A DNA stretch of 64,000 nucleotides from Caulochytrium protostelioides (lineage: Eukaryota > Chytridiomycota > Caulochytriomycetes > Caulochytriales > Caulochytriaceae): positions 30,767-94,766 of the forward strand of contig ML014175.1 in the NCBI GenBank assembly GCA_003615045.1, given 5' to 3'. Below are positions 19,701-28,700 of this stretch, piece after piece; position 1 is the stretch's first letter, and each line of letters begins with the position of its first letter. Below the pieces are notes generated by a model, which saw only the letters and a program-made list of their open reading frames with translations, was not told the DNA's origin and searched no databases. A program made the translations under genes and the position numbers.

Positions 19701-22700
19701 GTCAGGACTGTAGTCGATTTCCTTTTCGCCGAGCTTAATCATCCAGCGCCCCCCTTTCTTGGTGAGCGAGCGCGCAAGCACCGGCTCGAGGATGGGATCA
19801 AGCGTCTCGCTCACGCCCTGCAGCAGCACCGGCCAACCGAACTGGATCGCGCTCTCGAGGATGCGCAGGAAATCGTTCTGCATGGGGTCCACGATGCGCA
19901 GGTTCTTGTTCTTCAAATGGGCACGGACGAACTTGTTCGCCTGGCCCTGCGGATCGATAATCAGCGGCCAGCGCCGCGAGCGCGCAATCAGAATCCCGTT
20001 CTCGATCGAAAAGATATCATCCGGCAGACCACACGCTTTCCAGGACCACACGTCCGCGGGGTCCGAGACAAAGTCCACGAGCGAGAACACGTCACCCTGG
20101 CAGGGGATTTCAAGCGCCTTGATCGCCTGGATCGCGTGCTTCTGGAGGAGCTCGGTGCGGAAGTCCGAGGGGAAGGCGCCCGCATATGAGAGGAAGGCCA
20201 TGGACAGCAAGCAGTCGCCCGGGATCGTGCCCAGCTGGACTTCATAGTCGGCGATTGACTTCTCCCAGCGCGTGCGTTCTGATGCGAGGCCATTCACGAG
20301 CTGCTCGGCGCGCAGCATCTTGACCTCCATCTCCTCCGCGTCCTTGCGAAGCGTCTCCTTCAGGGCGAGTTTCTCGTCATACTGCTGCTTAATATGCTCG
20401 AGCTTCGCTTGGATCGCCGCCAGACTGTCGGTCGCTTCCTTGAGTGTTTTCTGCTTTTTGTCGAGCGATTCTTGGGCCAAGCGGAGTTTTTCGCGCTTCG
20501 GCGCGACCTGGCGGAAAATGATCCCGTAGGTCTCCATCGCACGGACCCACATGCACAGGCTCTTCGACGCCCCGGACACGCGGCCGACGACATCGGGCTG
20601 GAAGTTCTCGTCCGCACAGTACTGCGAAATGCGTTTGAGGATCTTGTCGGAGATGTTGTCCTTGTCAAAGCCGATGAGCTGCTTGATGAACGCCGGGTTG
20701 CCCAGCTGGCGCTTCGCTTCGTCCCACGTGGGCTCAGCTTTCTTGAGTACCATGACGGCCTCCATCACCTTCTCCACCAACGGCGGCGGCTTACCGTACG
20801 AGCGGATCTCGTTAAGGTCCTTCTTGTTGATGGCCTCCAGTGCCTTAGTGGCCGCTTGCAGCGCAGGCAGGGCTTGGTCCAGGTCGGCCTGGGCTATCGC
20901 AGCGACCCCCTTGACTTCTTCTTCCTCCACGGCCAGCTTTTCGGCTTTGAGCGAAACGCTCTTGGCCTGCTCGTCCGCCTCGCGCTTCTGCTGGACAATA
21001 ACGACGAGGAACTCCTCGCACTGCTTCTGGAATACGGCAACTTGGCGCTTGCTCTCCTGCAGCTGAACGCTCATCGCCTCCACGCTCACGCGCGTATCAT
21101 CCAGCTTCTTTAGCCCGTTCTGGAGCTTCGAGGCGGAGCCCTCGAGAAACTGCTTTCGGGACGACAGGAAGTCACAGTAGCCCGAAACAAACTCGAGGAA
21201 GCTGGTGGCGGTCACAAAGTTGGAACGGCCCGTCTTGACCCTGAGCTGCGCCGAGAGCTCTTGCACGCTCACGTGCACCCGGGAGAAGGCTGTCGCGACG
21301 TTCTTCTGGAGCTTCTCCGACAGTGCGGTTTTACCGAGGTTGGCCGCCGCGACTTCCATCAGCGCTTCTTCAGACCAGTCGGCGAACCAGTCGATGTTCA
21401 TGGCGTTGATGAGCGCCGGGAACGCGCGGATGCGCGTGCGGTAGGCGGGATTGCCCGGGGACATGGTCAGCACGAGATGCAGGTTCTCGCGGGCGCGGTT
21501 AACGAGGTACGCCAGAAAGCTCTTCGAGCCTTCGGGCGCCCACGGGATCTTGGGCTCGGGGGTCTGGCTCTTCATCTCCGACACTTCGTCCGGGGTAAAG
21601 AGGCCCGGGATCTCGCCGTTGTTCAGCAAGTGCGAGATGTCCTCGAGGAAGCTCTCGTGGACGAGCTGCGAGTCCGTCAGCAGGAAGGTGACGGACCGCC
21701 CCTCGGACGCGGCCATCCGGTACACGGTCTTGATGTCCTCGCGCCACTCCTGTGGGCGGTAGACCTTGGATATCTTGATCTGATACGTCGTCGAGCTGAC
21801 GAGGAATGCCGCCAGACGCGTGAGACTCTGTCGGCCGGAGCCGCCATACCCGATGAGCAGCATGTGGCCGTTCGGCTGGCGGAGCACGCGCGCAATGCGG
21901 CAGATATGCTCGATGGCGTCCTGGAAAATGATGATGTCCAGCTGCACCATACCCGGCTCATTGTTGTACTCGACCAGTTTGCTGATTAGCACTGAGCGGA
22001 GACGATCCATCTCGGCGACTTCTTCGTAGATGGGCTCGCCCGCGTTGCCGCCGTTGTTGTACGGGGCGGAGACAAAGTCGGTAAACAGCAGTGGCGCTTT
22101 GCCATTGTGCAAACTTGCGAGCGAGGTCTGGAACGTACCGGTAGCCTTTTCGTCGAGAAGACTCGTAAAGTACGATCGGTCCACACTGTCTGTCAGTCGA
22201 TCCTCAAACACACGCATCGTCTCGTGGGCCCACAGCTTCAGGATGGCCTCCTTGGTGTCAAAGTACTTCTTGGTCGCGCGGCAGATGCCAGCAAAGATCT
22301 TGGACAAGTCGCGCAAGTTAAACAAGTAGTGCGGCTTGGCCGGGGTCGGCAGGAGGCCTGCGAGCACGCCATTGTAGACCTCGATCGTGGCCTTAGTCAG
22401 CGGCTCCGCGAGTGACCGCAAATCGTCAAAGTCAGTGAGCTTGCCGGCCAGAATCGTGCCATAGATGCGGTTCAAGGAAGCTTCGGAGGGTAGACCCATA
22501 TTAATGACGTGGAAGCAGGAGAGCACACGCTGACTGAGCACGGCGCGGCTGCCCCCAGGCGGACCCATCGCAGCCACGAGGTGCAGCTGGTCCACATGCT
22601 GCAGGGTCTGCTTCGAGCGATGGTACGTGGTGCCATACTGCATCAGGTGGCGCAAAAATTCGAGCGGCGGCTGCGAGCCAAACGCATCCTTCACGGGAAT

Positions 22701-25700
22701 ATTAAGATCGTCGATCATACAGACCATCGGTCGGCCGCCCACGGGCGTCCAGATGTTCTTCGTCTTCTTTTCAAGGTGAGCCTCGATCGCATGCTGCAGA
22801 TACCCCGCTGAGGTCTGCGTGCTGAGCGTCAGATTCATGATTTTGTACTTTTCCTCGAGAGTGGGCGCCATGTTGGCCAGCATCGCCGTCTTACCGCAAC
22901 CGACGTCGCCGACCACGAGCAAGCGCTGGCCCGCTTCGAGCAGGGAGCGCGTGATGAACTGCATGCGGACGCCTTCAACCGTGGGCACGTACAGCTTGAA
23001 AAAGGGCGTCGGCACCGTCGGGTACCGCCAGGTCTGGCTCGCCAGCCGGTCCTCCCACGACTGCCACGTGGCGTCTTCTTTCTTGGGCACATACTCGTAC
23101 ACCGTGTCTTTGCTTGGGAACTGACCCTCCAGTCGGCGCAGCCAATTGTCGAAGTCCTTGCGACCGTCGGGGGTGAGGGTCGCGCCGAACGTCCAGATAA
23201 GCGCAAACAACACCCACATCTCGGCGAGCTTCGACCCTTCTTCGCTGGGCTTCGCCAGGTCGACGCCGTTGTCCAACGTCAGCACGGCGTCCGTCATACT
23301 GCAGAAGTTGCGGACGACCGCCGCTTCATTCAGCGGCACGAGCTCGGCACACGTCTTGCGGAACTCCACACAAAGCGGAATGTACTTGTCACAGAGCGAG
23401 GTCAGCAGCGCCGCTCTGTGCGGGTCAGTTTGCTTCTTGAGCCAAGTCGCGATGATGGGCTTGTAGCCGAGCAGCTGGTAGTCGATGTAAATCATACCGG
23501 CACGGCTCACGGTGGCCGGACTCGCGGTCGAGAGGTCGGCGACCTCGAACAGCAGGGAAACGCGGGGATTCAGCGCGATACGCTCGCCGTTTATCAGGGT
23601 GAGGATCTTGTTGTCGTCGAGCACCGTGTTCATACTCTCGATCCACAGCGTGTCCACGGGACCGTCCAGAATCAGCCACTTCTGGTCGGGGCTCTCATCG
23701 CGGCAGATCGCGCGCATGATGCTCGACAGCACACCGTCAGTCCACTCATTCGTCTGGAGGTTCATCTCACCATACAGCTCCGCGAGCGTCAGCGCTTTCG
23801 GATTGAGGATGTGCGTCGTGACGGCGGGGAACGCGGGGTTGCCGCTCGCGGACAGCTGCACCATGGCCTTCGCGAGTGACTTCCACACCACAGACTTGCC
23901 GGTGCCGGACTCGCCCACGAGCATCACGCCGTGGCGAGTCAGTTTTGTCTCGTACAGCTGGATCGCCTTCTGGATCAGACCCGGCACGGGCTCGTAGCCG
24001 CTCGCGACCAAACTTTGCCCTACGGCGGTCTCCAGCACGCTCGTGTCGGCCGTGAGCTGCTCGGTGCCCGGGAAGAGGTCTCCGAGGATCCCCACAAAGA
24101 GCGGCGCGTCGTCCTCCGTGAACTTGGGCAGGTTGTTGTCCAGCAGCGCGGCGCAGAGAACCGCGTCGTCGGTGGCGGCCGCATGCGTCGGGTTACGGCG
24201 CTTGAACCCGGACGACCGCAGGCAGGACGTCATGGCGCGCAGCCCAAAGTCGTAGTGATCCTGCTTGGACAGCTGCTGCACGGATAACCGGTAGAGCGTC
24301 TCGACCTTTTTCGACAGGGCGCGCGCGTTGCCGAAACCTTCTGCAAACAGCATAATTTCCGCAATAAGCGCCGAGTCCGGGACCATCATGGCCACCGGAC
24401 GGAAGAGGCTGTTCAGATTGTCCGGCAGCTCCGTCCGGCCAGCGTACCCGGGGTTCATGGTAATAAAGATGCCGACCTGCGTGTTGAGACGGATCTCGGT
24501 GCCCTCAAAGACAAAGCTCGTTGCGTTGCGCGATACTGCTTGCAGAATGCACGAAATTTGGAGGGCAACGACCGAGAGCACTTCGATGTCGATCCGATTG
24601 AATTCGTCAAAGCAGCCCCACGCGCCGCTCTGCGCGAGACCCGAGTACATGCGTCCGAGCGAGCGGAAGTCCATCGCGTCACTGCAGTTGACGACGATTA
24701 CGAGCTTTCCGAGACTCTTGCCGAGGTCCTTGACGGTCTCGGTCTTGCCCGTTCCGGCAGGACCCTGCGGCGACCCGCCCCGATGCAGGTTGAGTGCCAT
24801 CGTTAGCGTCATGTAACAGCGGTCCGTCAAAGGGGTGATGACGAGGCGGCCGCTGTTGCCGAGGTACTCGTGGCCGTAGTAGAAACTTGTGTTGAGCTGG
24901 CGGACCATGCAGTCAGGCTCCTCCACGACGGTGCCGCCAGGCCCACGTTTCGCGACGTCTTCCCAATAGAAGCGCAATTGCGAGGTCCATTCGAACGCAG
25001 AGACCGAGCAGACTTCGTGCTTCTGCAGTCTCTCGAGCACGTCGCGCGAATGCACTTCGGACGTGATCAGCGCGATCAGCTTAGCGCGCTCTACCGCGCT
25101 AAGCGGCAAACGGACCAGCTCCGACCACTTTTTCAAACTGGAAATCTGCTTCTTTTTGAGATGGCGGATCACCGAGACGTCGTTATTGTTGCGCTCAGCC
25201 TCGCGGAAGGCCTTCGTGCAGTCGGAGGTCCAGTTGATGAGACTCGCCGTGATAAGACACTGACCGGGCCAGTCGCGGAGCCAGCGGTCGCGCTTAGCGT
25301 GGGTGTAGGCCTGCAGCGTCTGGCCGAGCTGGTTCTGCAGCGTGCGCCGCATCATACTCTCGATGTCGGTCAACCACATCTCCACAGGGCCCTCAACGAC
25401 GACAGGCCCTGCAAAGGGGACGTACTCGCCGTCGCCCGCATACATGCCAATGGCATGGTAGTGCTTGCGGTGCTCGGGGCCTTGCAGCGTCAGCTCGAGA
25501 CGGTGCAGGTTGTCGAAACACTTTTTGAGATGCGGCTGGACCGCGTTCGGGTCTTTGCCCTGGCCCAGGATCTCGAGGAGATCGTCATTGCTGAGGAAGT
25601 AGAAGCGTGGAAACGCTTGACGCTTCGTTTCCAGATAGTCATCAAGCGACTTCTCGATACGCTCGAGACGCTCGTTCATGCCCTGCAGTTTGGGGGCGAG

Positions 25701-28700
25701 CGCCGGGTTGATCATGACGGTCAGCGTCTTGGGCTGCTCCCTGGCGGATTTGAGGAGCTCGACCCAGTCGTCGTTCAGCTGGTCAAAGAGATGAGTTTCC
25801 TGGGGAAGCTGCTTGCGGATATCCTGCGAGCCGACGAAGATGTTCTCAAGATAGTTCCACTGCCGCTGGACCGTCAGCGCCAGATCAATGTTTTCTGAGA
25901 TCAGAGTCAGACTCGACTCCCAATAGGAGACCTGCGTCTTAAACGCGATATGGAAGCGGTTCGACTTCATGGTCGACAAAACCACTTGGTGCTCGTCGAG
26001 CAACTCGAAAATCGCGTCAAGGCCCTTGAACTTCCACAACCCCAAGGCTTCCTTATACGGCGCGAATTCGAGGACTTGGACCTCCCACGCGGCTTCAATT
26101 TCCGAGAGGCTCGTTTCGATCGCGAGCTCCATACTGGCCGCGCTACACAGATCCGCAATGAAGGGGATATGGGTGTCCATGCCCAGGCGATGGATAGCCT
26201 CGATCGTGAAGCTCTTGTCGTTGTGGTCGAACTCGTGGCCAATCTCGTGCTTAATCTGCTCCCAGTGGCGCGACCGCAAGGCCGGATTGGTGATGTACCC
26301 AACGAGTGGCACGAGCTTGCGAACATAGGCGAGGCGCTCCTGGAGGGTCGGCAGCACATCGTAGTCGCGCACCGAGGCACCGTCCGTGGTGGACGTGGCG
26401 GCATCGTTCTGCATGGCCGCAATCTTCTTTTGATACTGCACGATCGTCTTCTCGAGCTGCGCACTGTCGATCTTGAGGAACGAGCAGTCCACGAGCTCGC
26501 GCCACACGGCTTCCCACTGGTCGAACAGCTGCCAGCACCCTTTGAGCTGCGCGATCTGGGCCGCCAGGTTCTCAAGGACCATGGACGGCTGGTAGATCTG
26601 CCCAAAGACGGACATGCCCTTCAGCAAGTAGCGCTCGCGCTGGATTGCTTCGTCATACTGGCTCTGGAAGTCCTTGAGGATCGCCAGCGCCTTGCTGGCT
26701 ACCGGTGGAACGTTGGAACTCGTCGAGCCCGCGGACCCCGCAGACTCCTTGGCGGCGGCCGCTGCGACATTGGCTACGGAGCCCGCCATATTGATCGAGG
26801 ACCCCGAGGGCGAGTCAGCCGCGTTCTGCTGAACATCGCGCTGCTGGATGGCAAGAACCGTCTGGACGCTGGTGGGTGCCCCTGACTGGAAGCGCTCCTT
26901 AAGCAGCTGGATCTGACGCTGTGCATCTTCGCTTGAGAGCAGCAGCTCGGCCTTGAACCGGGTCTTGCACTCGTTCAGCAAGACTTCGGTGCTCTCGGTA
27001 GTTGCCTCGAACTGGGCCCGCGCGGCCGGGAACTCCGCGAGGCGCAGCAGCTCGTCCGGCGTGATCTGGACTTCGTACTTGGCCAAGATGTCGTACTGCT
27101 CGCGGATCGGCCCGAACTTGGCCAGCAACGCCGGGATCTCGGCCTGCACGCTCGCCAGCAGATCGAGGCGGTCGGCGAGGGCGTCCAGGTTCTGAGGCAG
27201 ATCACTGAGTCGTGCCACCTCGCTCTCCATGTACTCGTACAATCCATTGAGCGAGTTCTGTGCGTCCGAGTTGAGCAGATGCGTCAACTTATTGCGCCAC
27301 TGGTCGCAGTGGTTCACAATCTCGGCCTTGAGCGGCGAGCAGTCCAGCCGGATAAAGTTGATCCCCGTCATGGTTTCTTCTTTCTGGACATTGTTTGCCA
27401 CCTCATTGTATCGGTTGATGTCCGCGTCGAAGGTCGACAGGGCCGGCTTCAGCTTCGCGTAGCGGCGGATAAAGGCGTCCTTGTTCAGCTCCCAAATCTC
27501 ACGGTATGTATCCCAGTGATGCAAGTACGCCGAGAATTTGGAATCGCTGGCAGTCAATCCGTTGTGGATAGACACAATCTGCTTGGCAACGTCATCCTCC
27601 TGGATCAGGTTAACTAGACTGCTCGTGTCGCCGTGCGGCGAGGTGAGCATGACGGTCGGTAAGGCATCGCTGTCGGCCGCGCCGTGCGAGGCTTGGCTCA
27701 GCTGGCGCACAATGATACTGCGCAAGCTGGGCAGTTCCGCAATTAGGGAAACCATGTCGCGAGCGGCCTTCTGGATCGTCGTCTCGACCGTGGCCATCGC
27801 AGGGAACAGGCTGACGCGCTGCTTGTCGAGGACGACATTGACCTTCAGCAAAGGCGCCACGTCCACGAGCCCACCGTCGTTGTGGTCGTCGCCGTGGTCG
27901 CCATGGAGCTTCCCACGGGACGAATTTGCTGCTGCGCCGCCGCTGCCGCTGCCAGAACCACGGGCTTTGATGTCCTGCCCAAATAGGGTCTTGCCAAAAT
28001 CGTTAAGGCAGCGTCGCGCACTGATCCGTAGGGCCTCGCCAACGCGGGATTCCATCAGCGAGACAAAGCGATCCCATGCAGGAGCGACCTCGCGTGCGTC
28101 TTTGCGGAACAAGGCATGAATGTCGGCGAGCAAGTTAGCGATGGCCAGCAGATGACCTGAGAGTCGCTCACCGGCCGCGCCGAGTTGCTCAGCATGTGCC
28201 TCCTCAAACTCGCCGAGATCATACAGGTTCTTGGCATCGTTGTGCCAAAGCCGCGTATCCGTCATACGCTGGCAGTGCTGGTCGATTGCCGCCGTGTAGT
28301 CCTGGAACTGCCGCACAACCTTCTGGCTTTCCTGGAGATGGCGGTAGCTCTCCTTGACAAAATAGTCGGTGATCCCGCGGCTGGCCCACGTGAGCGTCGT
28401 TAGGCCCGGGTTGAGCTTCTTGTTGAGAAATTTGAGCCGCTCGCGGAACAGACTCAGTTCGCCCGGATGCAGCGAGGCAATCATCGCATTATACTGCCGC
28501 ACAATGGACGCGACGTTTTCGCGCAAGATGCGCAGCTCTTCGCGTTGTGTGTACAACTCGTTGGCCGCGAAGGGAATGTCAGCCTTCAACTTCACGAAGT
28601 AGTGAACCTCTTGCAGCGTCCGCAAGATGTCGCTGTTGAAGCAGATCACGAGGCGCTCGATCTTGTCGAATTGGCCCGGAGTCGCCGTCGCAATCAGGAA